Source: Cavia porcellus | Lineage: Eukaryota > Chordata > Mammalia > Rodentia > Caviidae | Reading direction: 5' to 3' | Assembly: GCF_034190915.1 (NCBI RefSeq) | Contig: NW_026947484.1 | Location: forward strand, 140,404,982-140,468,981 | DNA: 64,000 nt | Shown: in pieces, positions 52,601-63,837 of the stretch | How the letters are laid out: each line of letters opens with the position of its first letter | How positions within the stretch are numbered: position 1 is the first letter of the stretch | Made by a program: the position numbers and the translations under genes | The notes under the pieces: generated by a model | What the model was told of the DNA's origin: nothing | Seen by the model: only the letters and a program-made list of their open reading frames with translations | Databases searched by the model: none

Positions 52601-52655
52601 TTCAAAGTACAGTTTTGATTCCGTAAATAAATCAATAATTAAAAAAAAGTGTAGG
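49645..52655 (+). pseudogene. KIF20B: KIF20B (MPHOSPH1) processed pseudogene, 5'-truncated
   Basis: Intronless copy of the C-terminal half of KIF20B, a kinesin-6 motor acting in cytokinesis. The motor domain is absent; the copy starts in the central coiled coil. Recognisable segments are EDENNIRVLQEKN, DELCSLDMVSQISNVDLL, NQDDLQKERENLTQQLKEE, FPELEIQFTPLLKSGSETP, KMEEDLVKCENNKNATSR, KKKEGTLHKF and KLYTSEISSPMAISDQ, then the C-terminus RRLRTQTAK with the parental stop at 52474-52476. Dozens of stops and frameshifts make it non-coding. About 170 bp of 3'UTR follows, with AATAAA near 52625 and a short A run at about 52639-52647. No clear target duplication was found. It lies 2.8 kb upstream of SEC22B on the opposite strand. 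Confidence 0.93.
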
Positions 52656-52746
52656 GGGGGACTCTTTCTTACATATTAGTAAATAGCCCCTATCCAAAGC
52701 AACACCTTCCATAGCTTCCAACTCCTCATCCCAGCTGCATACTTAC

Positions 52747-52806
52747 GTTTAAATCCAGGCTCTCTCCGTCGCAGCCACCGGAATGGTTATGTCCCACGCC
52801 AGTCAT
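52747..52806 (-). other. Possible first coding exon of an unassigned transcript
   Basis: On the minus strand an ATG at 52806-52804 opens 20 codons (MTGVGHNHSGGCDGESLDLN) and runs directly into a perfect GTAAGT donor at 52746-52741 in phase 0. An in-frame TGA lies two codons upstream, so this ATG would be the true start; A at -3 gives a fair Kozak context. A CpG-rich promoter-like block with RFX and CCAAT motifs lies immediately 5'. I do not recognise the peptide and see no matching downstream exon. Phase 0 would be compatible with SEC22B exon 2, so an alternative SEC22B 5' exon is one untested option; a lost gene's remnant is another. Confidence 0.3.
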
Positions 52807-52930
52807 TTTTCAAAGTTCCGCCTTCAGGAGCAGCCATTGGTTACCATGGAACGGGCCCCGCCTTCCGTTGCTAGGATCCTCTATAGGCCACGCCTCTAGA
52901 ATGTGATGGGGAGTTTGAAAGCAGCAGGCG
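52807..52930 (-). promoter_or_regulatory. CpG-rich promoter-like block with X-box and CCAAT box
   Basis: About ten CpGs lie within 52760-52930. On the minus strand a near-palindromic X-box GTTCCATGGTAAC (52852-52840) is followed directly by a CCAAT box (AACCAATGG, 52841-52833). A second half-like site, GTTGCTAGGATC, lies at 52867-52878 on +. RFX-bound X-boxes next to CCAAT boxes are characteristic of ciliary and some cell-cycle gene promoters. The block lies about 150 bp beyond the end of the KIF20B pseudogene and is repeat-free. Confidence 0.45.
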
Positions 52931-54315
52931 CCCTGATGGTCTACTGACGCCATCTGTACTAGTAGTTAAATACAGGTTTTTTAGATTGTCATCCCTGACT
53001 AAATCTCCTTACTGTGAGAGCTCCGAGAAGGCAAGAATATGTATTCTTGATTTCGATCATAGCCCTTTGTTATGTCATTCACACAATCCTTCCAAGTAGA
53101 AGGCAAGAGTTGTAGAGTTCATTCAGTAAGTCAGAGAACTAAATTCTATATAACATTAAATGTCAGAAAGGGGGACTTGACCTAACTCGCTGCTAGTGCT
53201 TTCTTGTGGTACGTTCTCTAGCTTCTGGATTCTAAGATACATTTTTTCTAAATCGCTTTCTTAGGGTCCTACCCTCAGCTCTCCAGTCATCCTTTACTCT
53301 GACACTACATGACTCTGGGTTTGTTTTCTTTGTTAGGGAGCGTGGTCCTCTGGTCCTACAAGTCTCACAGACCAAAAAATTCTATGTGCTGTTTTTCAGA
53401 TGTCCTTATACACATGAGAATCAAAATCCTAAATCTCTAGCAGCAACTCCCTTTTTCACAAATCTGCTACTTATGCAGTTTTTTGCCACTTGAGGACATT
53501 AAAATGACATTCTCAGTTTGAGTTTTATGGACTCAAGACAAAAACCCTTTCTTTCTCTTTTAAATTGAGATCTAGTTGGGAAGTTGTTTCACAACAGTGA
53601 AAGTGATAGTTTTATTACTGATCAAACAATGTGAATTGAGAGCTGTGATGACCCAAAGATTTTAGTAACATTTCACCTCACAATGAGACAGACTTACCCA
53701 TTTAGCTAAAAAGCAACGGCTTTCTTTACAAGGGAAGGCAATGTCCTTACTACATAGAGAAAGCAAACCAGAATATTCTGTCTCTGAAGCCTGTATATCC
53801 TGAAAATACTCAGCTACATTGGCAGATGTCCCAAATGCTCAATGAAAAGGTACAGAGTACAGCCTAACACAGGAGAAGATCTAAGTCCCGAAGAAGGCAG
53901 TGCTGTATCTGCCAGCCTTTAGCTGGGAGAGTTCTTTTGTTCTTAGGTTTTTATCACAATATACTTTCTGATGAGGATTTGACTTTTGTATGAAGCAATG
54001 CCTATGTCATGGGTCTCCTCATTCTGTTTTGTTCTTCATTTTACAACAAAATTCCTACTCCAAAAGAAAAATTATGAAAGATGTTTTGTGTTTCTTGAGG
54101 GATGGAATGCATGTTTTTGTTAATATTCACCATGTTTATTAGCTTATATCTTAATCAGTACTTTATCAGTGCAACGAAATAATTTATATACATAATATAA
54201 AGAAGGATTTGTTTTTGCTTATGGTTTCAGAGATTTTGGTTCATGATTAACTGGCTCTGAATCAAGAACATCATGGCCCATCAAAGTTTTTCAACTGATT
54301 CTCATCAAAAATTTA
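52931..54315. other. No gene seen
   Basis: Unassigned sequence. Near 54150-54290 a block (atcagtactttatcagtgca, atggtttcagagattttggt) resembles the end of an antisense LTR, weakly. Confidence 0.45.
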
Positions 54316-54665
54316 GCTTAGTGTGGTAGCATGCACCTGTAACCCCAGAACTCTGGGCAGCTAAGGCAGAAGAATCACAAGTTTGAGCCTACCCTGGCCA
54401 ATTTAGCAAGATCCTATATGCAAAAAAAAAAAAAAAAGTCTAGGTTGTCTGTTGGGCATAATAGTACATAATATAATCACAGCCACTCAAGAGGCTCAGA
54501 CAGGAAGATAGAAATTTTGAGGCCAGCATGAACATTCAGCAAGATCCTATCTCAAAGTTTAAAAAAAAAAGAAAAGAAAGCATAGAGGGCTTGGAGTGTA
54601 GCTGAGTGGTAGAACTCTGCTGAGTTTCATCCCCAGTGCCAAAAGAAAAAAAAAAGGGGAAAGTT
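54316..54665 (+). repeat. Cluster: B1-type SINEs (54318-54436, 54447-54572) and ID (54585-54660)
   Basis: First: gtggtagcatgcacctgtaa to an A15 tail. Second: gttgggcataatagtacata to an A10 tail. Third: gagtgtagctgagtggtaga, tgagtttcatccccagtgcc. This looks like a B1-ID array built from successive or fused copies. Confidence 0.65.
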
Positions 54666-54947
54666 GTCCGTTATGGTATTTCAGATGATTGCAGTTATAA
54701 ATCAGAATTCACACAATTACCAACTGTGTTTGGTAATTACGCATTTCACTTTTTGATGTACTTAAGACTATGATTCATCTCCTCATAACTGTCATATAGA
54801 TACGATGTCCTTAGTATATCTGATTATTTATGTTGTTAATGCCTAGTTTACTGAATAAAGTGACTTATGAAGCATTCTGTTTTCATATGTTTGTCAAATA
54901 AATTCCTCTTTAAAAATGTAAATAAATGTGATGGGATTTTTGTTTTT

Positions 54948-55168
54948 TGCTCTGGTGTTTTGTGTATGCTAAGCATATACTCTACCACTGAAGTAAAACC
55001 TATACCTCATAAATAAATGTCTTTTAAATATTTTTTATTTCTGAATTTCTTTAAGGCTCATTTGTTCCAGGGTTCTGCTTCTGTATTTTTTTGTGGGTAT
55101 CAGGAATCGAACTCAGGACCTCACACTTGTCAAGCATGTATTACATCACTAAGCTATATCCCTGACTT
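54948..55168 (-). repeat. Two diverged ID elements (54948-55012, 55086-55168)
   Basis: On +: gtatgctaagcatatactct with accactgaagtaaaacctat, and separately gggtatcaggaatcgaactc with acatcactaagctatatccc. Confidence 0.6.
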
Positions 55169-55169
55169 A

Positions 55170-56378
55170 AATAATTTTTAAAATTATTTTTCCTACAGTT
55201 TTGGTCTTTCAGGTTTTTGAGATTAGAAGTTAGGATCCAAAGCCTTACTAATTATGGTTTAAAGAAGTTCCTTGTTTCAATTTCCTATTATCATAATCAA
55301 GCATATTCACCTCCAATTCCCATTGGAGCCTTTCTTCAACACCCAAGGGCTGATTCACCTTGAAAGCACCATTTAAGGATGCAATTTCCCAAACATTTCC
55401 AGCTTTCAGCACAGTAACTCACACCACTCTCCAGGGACAGGAAACCTCTTGGTCCTATGAAACCTCTTTTACAATCAAAATGCCTTTCTTTGTTTTAATG
55501 AAGAATCACCTACAGCAAATTTCTGAACTAAAACCATACTAATATTTCTAAGAGAAATTGTTTTTTTTTTCTTACTTGTGTTTGCTTGAAATTCTGGAAT
55601 TTGATATGTCTGTTTTTAAAAGAAAATTCTTGGTCTCTATCTCCTCAAATACTGCTCCTACAAATTCTCTTTCCTCTGAGACTGAAACTATGTGTATTTT
55701 GGACCTTTAGGCTGTGCTACACGGTCTGTGACAGTGCCTTCTTTATTCTCTGTCCTTGAGTTTAGAAACTTTCTATTGACCTGCCTTCCGGCTTACTGGT
55801 CTTAAATGTGTTGTACTCCAAAGGCAGTGAATATTACCCAATGGGGTCTCATTTCAAGTTATTGTAATTGTTAGTTTTAGAGTGCTTTTTCAAGGTTCCC
55901 AGTTCTATACTGAAATAAATTATTCATGTTTCACCTCTGTCTATTCTTCTGTCCATTTAAAGAAACTTAGTGGTATTTATTTACAATAATAATACTTGAA
56001 ATCACTTGGTAATTAGTAAATATACAGATTACATCTACACATTGCATTCCCTCTGTTTCTTAAAGTTACAAAGCCTAGTTATTTAAAGTCCCTGTCAATT
56101 CTAATATCTAATTCTTATATTATTTGCATTTTTTCTCTTAATGCTTAGTCATCTGGAGTTGCCTTTTAGCATGGTCCATAATTTGGATTTGGATACTGTG
56201 TATGCAAAATTGTACCTCTCAAGAGTTTTCTTCTGGAAAGTAGAAAGTGTACTGGCAGATCATTTTGATTCTGTAAAGGCTTGGTTTTAAACTTCGTTAG
56301 GTTTTTTCTATTTTAGCATTTTAATACCCTAGGTCCAAGATTGTGGTTCTTTCATGGGTCTCATTATGAGCCTTGGAG
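55170..56378. other. No gene seen
   Basis: Unassigned AT-rich sequence; no exon or clear repeat body. Confidence 0.5.
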
Positions 56379-56545
56379 CTGGGTGTGGTGGCTCGTGCAT
56401 GTAATTCCAGCATGTGGGAGGCTGAGGCAGGAGGACTGCCATAAATTCAAGGGCAACCTGGGCTAAATAGTGAATTCAAGGCCACTTGAACTACATAGCA
56501 AGACCTTATCTCAAAAATACCAAAACCAAGACCAAAACCAAACCC
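56379..56545 (+). repeat. 7SL-derived dimeric SINE
   Basis: gagctgggtgtggtggctcg, tgggaggctgaggcaggagg, gaattcaaggccacttgaac and an A/AACC-rich tail. Confidence 0.8.
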
Positions 56546-58379
56546 AAAATGAAAACTTTAGATGTAAATGCAGCATTATTTATTAATGTATATATTTTAT
56601 TCCACTCCCTTCCCCCAAAATGAGAGGATTAATCTGATACATGCTGCTCCATCTTGGCTGGAGCTGTAAGTCTTAGTACCTCTTAACTTTTAGGTTTGCA
56701 GAAATTTTATTGAAATGTTTACCTGCCTCAAGTACAAAAGATGTCATATTTTCTATAAAATCTCTTTGCTTTTAATTTATCTATTAAATAAAAATTGTCA
56801 CCTCTCTGTGGATGAAGCCAAAGTCTGAATCTCTGAGTATAAGAATATGATCAAAATTTAAATAATTTATAAATCTAGAGTCATGCACTTGGGATCATTC
56901 CTCAGCTTATATGTGGATAAGCCACACGAGTCCAGGAGTTTAGTCCTTCCCTTTAAGATCGTTGTGTATAACGGTGCCAGCTCCAGGTAATGCCATGTAT
57001 ACAGTGAAGCAGAATAGTACCTCTTGGTATTGTTCAATATGGTGACCTTAATGCCACAGTTTCTTTTTGGTTTTAGAACTAAATCTCTTTAAGAAAAGAA
57101 AGGAATACAACTACCCAGGATAACTGATCTAGCACTGCCTACCTTTGCTTGGCATGAAATTTAACAGGATTTTTAGGAGATATTTTATCTTATTAAGATA
57201 ATAAGACAAGAATCTAATTGCACAAAGTTAGCATATAAAGAATGACTTGGAAGGGAGAATGTCCAGACATCAATGTAGTTGAGGAAACTGAGTACAAAAG
57301 GAAACAAGAGGCTAGAAAAGGAAAGATTTTGTTTTAGGGAACAACATATTTAATCGGCTACAGAATGAGCTAGCTGAGAAAGAGGAGCAGTGGATATGAA
57401 AATAACTAAGATAACTAAGAAATTCCTGGTTGAGGTGGTAAATATAAATAGCCCAGATAAGATAGAATGGAAAAAGAATACGGAGAAATACATGGATTAA
57501 GTTAAAAGATTTAAAGGCAAGAATGATGAGGGACTGAATAATTTTATTTTCTGGAGGCAGGTGGAGTCATGATGGGCAGGACTGCTTAAAAACAGAATGA
57601 AACATAGAATTAGAGACTGATGTGATGGATGAGTAAGAGATGTACCATTGCAATACCCAGGTTTGGGGACTGGGCAGTTGGGAGGATGACATGAGGCAGT
57701 TAAAGAGAAGTCTGAGCAGCAGATGTGAGAGAAAGAATGGCTAGGGGTGTGTTTGGGTTTGCTGACAAAGTCCTTAGACAATAATGACTAAGGCCTATGA
57801 ACCTTGAGTTTCAGAATGTACACCTACAAAGCTAATTAAAGATAAACATTGCTCCTTTATGGGCCTGGTAATGTAAAGAACAACCTGGCAGAAGTTTTGC
57901 TGAAGCTTTAGTAATCTGTTCTTCAGGGACAAATATAAACATAAAAATGGGTTTCAGAATGAACATTTAATGGAGGGTGTATTTGACATATGCATGTTTT
58001 AAAAGATGAAAACAGTTACTTGGTGGATACCAAACTCTGCTGTATATACATGAAAAATGGCAAATAAGCAGTCTGAAAGGAAACTTGAGGAGAGAGTTTG
58101 TTGTTCAGGAGAAAGCTTTTGAAAGAAAGAGATTAGGAGAAAAAAGGGAAGAAGAGGAAGATAGTCAACTTGGATTAGTGAGTGTATGATGCTAATAATA
58201 GGAAAAATTGGTTAAAAGGCAAAGAGATGACTGATTTAAGGAAAGGGAGAAAAGGTGTGAAAATAAATTTATTTGAGGTCAAAAATTGCATGAGACTATG
58301 TTGGAGTGGATGTTTAGGAAGAAAGCAATGGGATCTGGAAATAAAAAGCTCTCCAACAGGAGGTAGTGGATGGAGAGAG
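56546..58379. other. No gene seen
   Basis: Purine-rich, unassigned sequence leading up to the CpG island. Open frames on the minus strand (for example 57781-57497) are low-complexity polypyrimidine translations. Confidence 0.45.
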
Positions 58380-58930
58380 GCGGAGAGATGGTAGAGGACG
58401 AAGGGCCGCGTGCTGGAGTGTTTCTGGAGGGGACCACAGCAATCTGGGAGGAGCAACCTGCAGAGGCAGCTTCAGGGGAGGAGGAGGCCGGGTCTGGCCA
58501 CACTTCTGTCGCAACAGTAGCCAGTGAATTAGGTGTTCATCCACGCGCCAGGATGCGCCTGGGTAGCCGAGAAACGGGGAACCGCAGCAGGGCGGGTAAC
58601 TAGCACCGGGTCGCCAGGCCTGGGAATCCGTGCAGGGCGCATCCTCCCAGGCGCCTTGCTGGTTCTGGGACGCGGCGAGCGCCCCACATCCCGCGGCAGC
58701 CCCCTGGCTGGGAAAGAGGACGCCGGCAGCTGCCCGGAGCTGGGCAGTGTTGGCGGAGGAGCACCAGGCAGCCTCGGTGGCCGCGCCCTGGATGAGGTGA
58801 GGCACCCTCAGCTCCTGCAGCTGCAGCCTGGGCCGGGGTGGTGGCTCGCGGCGCGCTGAGCATGGGAACTGCGCGCAGGCCCGGAGTCCGAGGCTGGGGT
58901 CCGGGCTCCTGGAGAGGATGGTTCCCAGGA
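58380..58930. promoter_or_regulatory. Orphan CpG island
   Basis: About 40 CpG dinucleotides in roughly 550 bp of GC-rich sequence (for example ggacgcggcgagcgccccac, ctcgcggcgcgctgag), in a surrounding landscape almost free of CpG. Overlapping open frames occur on both strands but none is recognisable, and long frames are expected in GC-rich DNA. GAG|GTGAGG at about 58793-58801 resembles a + strand splice donor. It is probably a promoter of a non-coding or distant transcript, or an enhancer-type island. No SINE explains the CpG density. Confidence 0.6.
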
Positions 58931-60769
58931 ATAATTCCTTGGAGAAGACTGAAGGGTAGGGGAGATGGTGGGCAAACGGAGGGAGAAGACTGCTGTAGTT
59001 GCTTAGAAATAGAGATGTAGTGTTGGATTGTACCAGATGAAGCTTGGAAACCTAGGTAGACAGACGTCCGCTATGTTGGTGGAGATAAGGTCAAAAGCTT
59101 TGCCTGTTGGGCTGAGCCAAAAGGAAGATGAACATGTGACTCAGAAAGCCATGCCAAGATGGTAACATGAAGGATGATCACAAGAGATAAAGGATCAGAC
59201 TATGTATGCAGAGCTGAGCTCACACTGCCTTTTGAAATGCCTGTTCTGTGTCTGGACGTTTGCCTTAGAGTCAGACAGCAGGGTGATGGTGGTGATAGTT
59301 CTTCCCCAGCCATCTCTTCCCCTGCAGAGCTGGAGCCCTGCCTATTGGCAGGATGTGCAGGACACGGTCCACTACACTTATACCCTTCTGCTCTGGCCCA
59401 GAAGCCTGCACAGATTAGGCCAACTTTCTTCACATAGAAGCAGTAAGAAGAAACCTGTCATGCATGAGATTACCTGGACAACAGACAAGTTGTGGTTCCA
59501 CCTTTTTGAAAAAAAAATTGTCCTTATCATAGAATCTTTAGCTTTTTCTTTCACGGAAGCCCAATAAGTATAAATCAAACCACGAAGTAATAAGATTTCA
59601 TTCTCTGAACTGCCATAATTAACTGAGATATTTTTAAAAAATCATTTCATTTCTCTAGTCTTTAATTCCCTCAGCATAGAGTTAGAGTTTCGATGAGAAG
59701 AGCATTAATTATAGAACTAAACAGTCACTGGGTTGATATTTCATGTTTAGGACTCTGCTATCATTGTGAATTAGGAAACTTACTCTAGTAAAAAATACTT
59801 AATTGTTTTATTCATCACACTGCTTACTGTTTGTGCAAGAAAATGGAATCAAAGATGTTCAGTTAATGGTGCTTAAGTGAATTACATTTCCATTATGGAA
59901 TTCATAATAAATTATTGCTTTGAAGAAGGAATGAAACAAGTTGTATTTATTACTTGATTTTTCTAAGAAGTGAAGTTTTAGCCTAAATAATTATTTAGAA
60001 GAAAGCCAAAGTGTTTGTGAAATGTTGAATATTTTTTCATAGACTACTTTGGAATTTTTTAAAAGCTTGAAGTAAAAATTCAGTAAGAATTTATATGCTT
60101 ATATATGTACGTATAATATTAAGATTTTTAAAACTGCTTTACCTATACTAGGTAGATTTTCTTTATCTGAAAAGAAATGTTAATGTTGCAAAATGTAAAA
60201 TAGGTCAAGACTTCTTATAAAGGTATACTTTTATTCACTTTCCATGGTAACAGCAATTTGTAGGGTTCGAATTTGATTTTCTAAAGTATGTGTGAATGGG
60301 TGTTCTTTTTCCATTGATGGAGAGGACATTCAGAGTCTCATACATTCTAGATAACTGCTGTATTATTGACATCCCCACTGTGGTTTTACGGTAAAATCAG
60401 ATAGCAAAGGTTCATCGTTTCCTACTCATGGGACAAATTACCTGTACACATGTCTTAATTGATGTGCTGATAAGTCTTGAAATATTTAAAAAATTTCCAG
60501 AATTCCCAACTGAAACAGTTTTAGAAACTTCCCGAGTAGTTCTACACTGACCTTCTTTTAAGAAATCAGCTCTCCAGGAACATGTTAGCGTATTTTTAAA
60601 AACATAACTATCTGAGCTATGGTACTAGATAGAGATTTAACAAATACTAGAATAGTAGAGGGTAGGAAGGGTGATTTCGGTATAATTTTCTAATTTTCAA
60701 TCAACTAAAAAATGTAAAAATTCGGACACACACATGTAAACACCCCATCATTTCTCTGGTGTGAGAAAC
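58931..60769. other. No gene seen
   Basis: Unassigned sequence beyond the CpG island. Open frames on both strands at 59174-59578 overlap each other and have no recognisable domain. Confidence 0.45.
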
Positions 60770-61070
60770 TGAAAGCATAAATAAGGACCAAAATGTATAC
60801 TGGATACTGTGAAATTGGAAGAAAATATTCAAATGGGAAGGGGAACTAGGGAGGGAGGAGTAAGAAAGGAAAGAAGGGAAAATAAAGAAAAGAGAAAAAA
60901 AGGAAAAATGGAAGCAAAGCTTTTGTAAATAAAGAGAAGAGGGGTTAAGAAAGGCTAGGGGATGGGAAAAATAAAGTCAACTATATCACTAACAGATACA
61001 AATTCCCTATGATTAATGGAATCATGATGTATATCTAAAATGTACCAATAAACTTAATTTTAAAAAGCAC
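60770..61070 (+). mobile_element. L1 3'UTR end (second copy)
   Basis: Collinear with 5345-5665: attcaaatgggaaggggaac, a polypurine tract, aagcaaagcttttgtaaata, tacaaattccctatgattaa and atgtaccaataaacttaatt. The two copies define the same L1 3' terminus. Confidence 0.65.
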
Positions 61071-61524
61071 CTTCGTACATCACCTAGATTTAATTTAATT
61101 ATGTTATTTCCTAAGTAACAATTGTGAGAACTGGTACAAATATACAAAACTACTCTTATATAGCTCAGAACTACAGTTATAAATTATGCTCATGTGCCTG
61201 CAGTGTAGAGCAAGTATAGTAACAGAAAGATGAGTGGAGGAAAGAAAACTGTTTTTTTACAAAACGGATCTCTCTAGGGAAACCAGGCTGATTCCTTCTC
61301 CAAAAGGCCATACAAGGTAGTATTATCTCGGGAAAATACATCAAGGTCTATCTTAGAAAGGTTGTTTAAACTGATGAACCTACAGGACCACTATGTGAAC
61401 CCACAAGAGCAGATTATTAATTTATAATAAAGATTTTCCTTTACATGGTAGGGGACTATATTCTTTTATTATTCCAATGAAGTCTTTCCTGCCACACATG
61501 TGCCACCTTTGGAAGCCAAATTAT

Positions 61525-61619
61525 TATTATTGTTATTATTTTGGTACCAGGGATTATTTGGTACCATGACCTTGTACTTTCCAGGCAGGTGCTTATGCCA
61601 CTGAGCTAAATCCTCAGTT
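61525..61619 (-). repeat. ID SINE with 17-bp target duplication
   Basis: Perfect duplication tttggaagccaaattat at 61508-61524 and 61620-61636. On + it reads attattttggtaccagggat, cttgtactttccaggcaggt, gcttatgccactgagctaaa. It carries a local duplication of tttggtacca. Confidence 0.88.
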
Positions 61620-61842
61620 TTTGGAAGCCAAATTATAAGAGAAAATTTTTTGTAAAATTTTAACCTGAAACCAGAGGAATGAATCAGTGGATTCTAATTT
61701 TTTTAAACATTTTGTTGGCTTCAAATAGAGTATCAAGGGATACAGGTGAGCTCTGTCTTCTCTAAGACAGTTTAAGTTAATTGCCCATTGCTTATCAACT
61801 TACTTTCTTATGTACACCTTTTTGTCCTTTTCTTTTATTTAA

Positions 61843-61918
61843 TACCAGGACTCAACCTTAGGATCTCATGCTTGTCAGTCAGGCACTGTACCACTAAGCT
61901 ATATCCCTGGTCCTATAC
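61843..61918 (-). repeat. ID SINE, diverged
   Basis: On +: ataccaggactcaaccttag, gatctcatgcttgtcagtca, ggcactgtaccactaagcta. Confidence 0.7.
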
Positions 61919-62054
61919 CTTTTTATCTATCTCTGATATGTAAAGATTTTCAACCAGATCTTGTTTGGGAATTCTTATATCTGTTTCAGGTTTCTGTATC
62001 TTTTTTTCTGAATTAATTGGTGCTACTTTTAAAATTTAAATTTCAAATAGCAAG

Positions 62055-62596
62055 TAAATTAGTCCATGTTGTGCTGCTTTAATAGAATACTTGAGATTGT
62101 ATAATTTATAAAAAATAGATTTTTCTGAGGCTGGGTCTCACTTTCTAATTCAGACTGACCTTGAATTCACTTTGTAGCCTAAACTGGCTTTGAACTCATG
62201 GCAATCCTCCTGCCTCAGCCTCCAGCGTGCTGGGATTACAGGCATACACCATCACACTCAGCTAGAGATTTCTTTCTTACATTATGGAGTCTAGAAAGTC
62301 CAAAGTTTAGGGTATCTAAACTAGTGAGGGCCCATTTGCTGCAACATTCCATAAGACGATGGAAAGACAAGAGAGCACATAAGAGACAAAGGGAGCAAGA
62401 AGAGGCTGAATTTGCTTTTATAACCCACTCCGGTGAAGAGTAATTTACTCCCATGATAAAGACTCCAGCTCACATAGGCAGAGTGCTTACTATTTAGTCA
62501 CCTTGCATTATACCCTACCTCCCAATAGTATTGCACTGAGGATTAGATTTTTAATGCATGAATCTTGAGGACATAGTCAAATCATAGCAATAAGCT
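62055..62596 (-). mobile_element. MaLR LTR (MST/MLT1-like) carrying a B1-type SINE
   Basis: On the + strand it reads ttagtccatgttgtgctgct, then aatacttgagattgtataat, and resumes with gagtctagaaagtccaaagt, acctcccaatagtattgcac, atcttgaggacatagtcaaa and tcatagcaa. This is the reverse complement of a MaLR LTR. The element is interrupted by a 7SL-type SINE at 62126-62268. Confidence 0.7.
62126..62268 (-). repeat. 7SL-derived dimeric SINE inside a MaLR LTR
   Basis: On +: gaggctgggtctcactttct, ttgaactcatggcaatcctc, ctgcctcagcctccagcgtg, ctgggattacaggcatacac. Confidence 0.8.
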
Positions 62597-62943
62597 TATT
62601 TTACTTAGGTGAAATTCATTAGGTGCTTGTGGGACTGTGGGGTTGAGGGGCTGTACAACACTCACACACTGTGTACAATGCTTACATGTTGGCAATATGG
62701 ACCAGGTTGTTAATGATGTCTGTATTTGGTGCTCAGAGGCCAAGGATCACAGTGAGCTTCACATGGGAGATCCATTTTTGTCTAGCATGACAAAAACCGG
62801 GTTGGTTGTGAAATTTTAGCAAAAGGATACAAACACATATATGGCCTGGGGAAAACACCGTAGGGTCCCATTTTGTGAAAGAATTGTTCTGTGAGGATTT
62901 AGCTCAAGGTGACTCTGTGGCAAATAGTATAATGAACAGGTAG

Positions 62944-63370
62944 TGTCTTAGTTACTTTTCTCATTGCGGAGACAAAATGCCTAACACCTACAAGTTAAGA
63001 AGGGAAAGGTTTATTTAACTCACGGTTTGTAGAGGATTCATTTCATAGCTGGCTCCAAGGCAGGATGGCACAGCAGAGGGGCCTGGCAGAGCAGAAACAG
63101 CTTATGGCAAAGTAGGGCAGACAGAAGGCAGCAAGCAGCAAGCAAGCCACAAGGGACACCCCTTTTCTGTCCCTTATATTCCATGCTGGCTACCCTCCCT
63201 TAGAGCAGGTAGCATTCTACCCAGAGCTATGCCAAACCAGTCAGTGGACTAATTTAGTAATCATTCATTCTTGATCCCAGCACCATGCACTATAAATCCA
63301 GTCACCCCTGAAAAGCACTACCCATGACTGCATGATGCTTCAGGGGAACATTTAGATACAAGCCATAACA
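62944..63370 (-). mobile_element. Solitary MaLR-type LTR
   Basis: On the minus strand it begins TGTTATGGCTTGTATCTAAA with CCTGAAGCATCATGCAGTC and ends AATGAGAAAAGTAACTAAGA. It is the same family as 29185-29584. Near-matching 5-bp flanks (ggtag 62939-62943, ggtgg 63371-63375) support 427 bp as the full solo LTR. Confidence 0.75.
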
Positions 63371-63375
63371 GGTGG

Positions 63376-63837
63376 CATCCTGAGTCTATTGAAGGTAAAT
63401 GAACTATGCAATGCATCCATTTTACTTAGCTATTTACTAATAAGCTAATAAGTTTGGTTTAAGAGATGACTTTTGCCAAATGAATGGCCAATTAATGAAG
63501 CTTTTCCATCCCCTAGAAATGGCCCGCTACAGAAATCTCTGGACTGGATCATGCAGATGGTTATATCTTGTCAATTTAATGCAGAGAACTCAGAAACTTT
63601 CCTGTTACCCAAGGTGACTACTCCATAGATAAAAGAGAGCCTCACTTTAGAATACAGGTAGTACTAACATCTGGTTCTCTCTGCTAACTTTCTCATTTAA
63701 AGGAAGTTGCTAGTTTGGAATATTAAAGAAGAGAAAAATTTTTTCACTATTAGAGAAATTTAATTCTGAATTTTGATAAATTCACAAAAGTCATCTGCAA
63801 AATTTGTATTAGATTGCCTAGTTTTTCTTTTTTGCTT
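63376..63837. other. No gene seen
   Basis: Unassigned sequence between a solo LTR and the possible pseudogene tail at the window end. Confidence 0.45.

Noticed and set aside
58314..58805. 163-codon open frame on the minus strand, the longest in the window
   Set aside because: It lies in a CpG island where stop codons are rare, overlaps other open frames on both strands, and has no recognisable domain.
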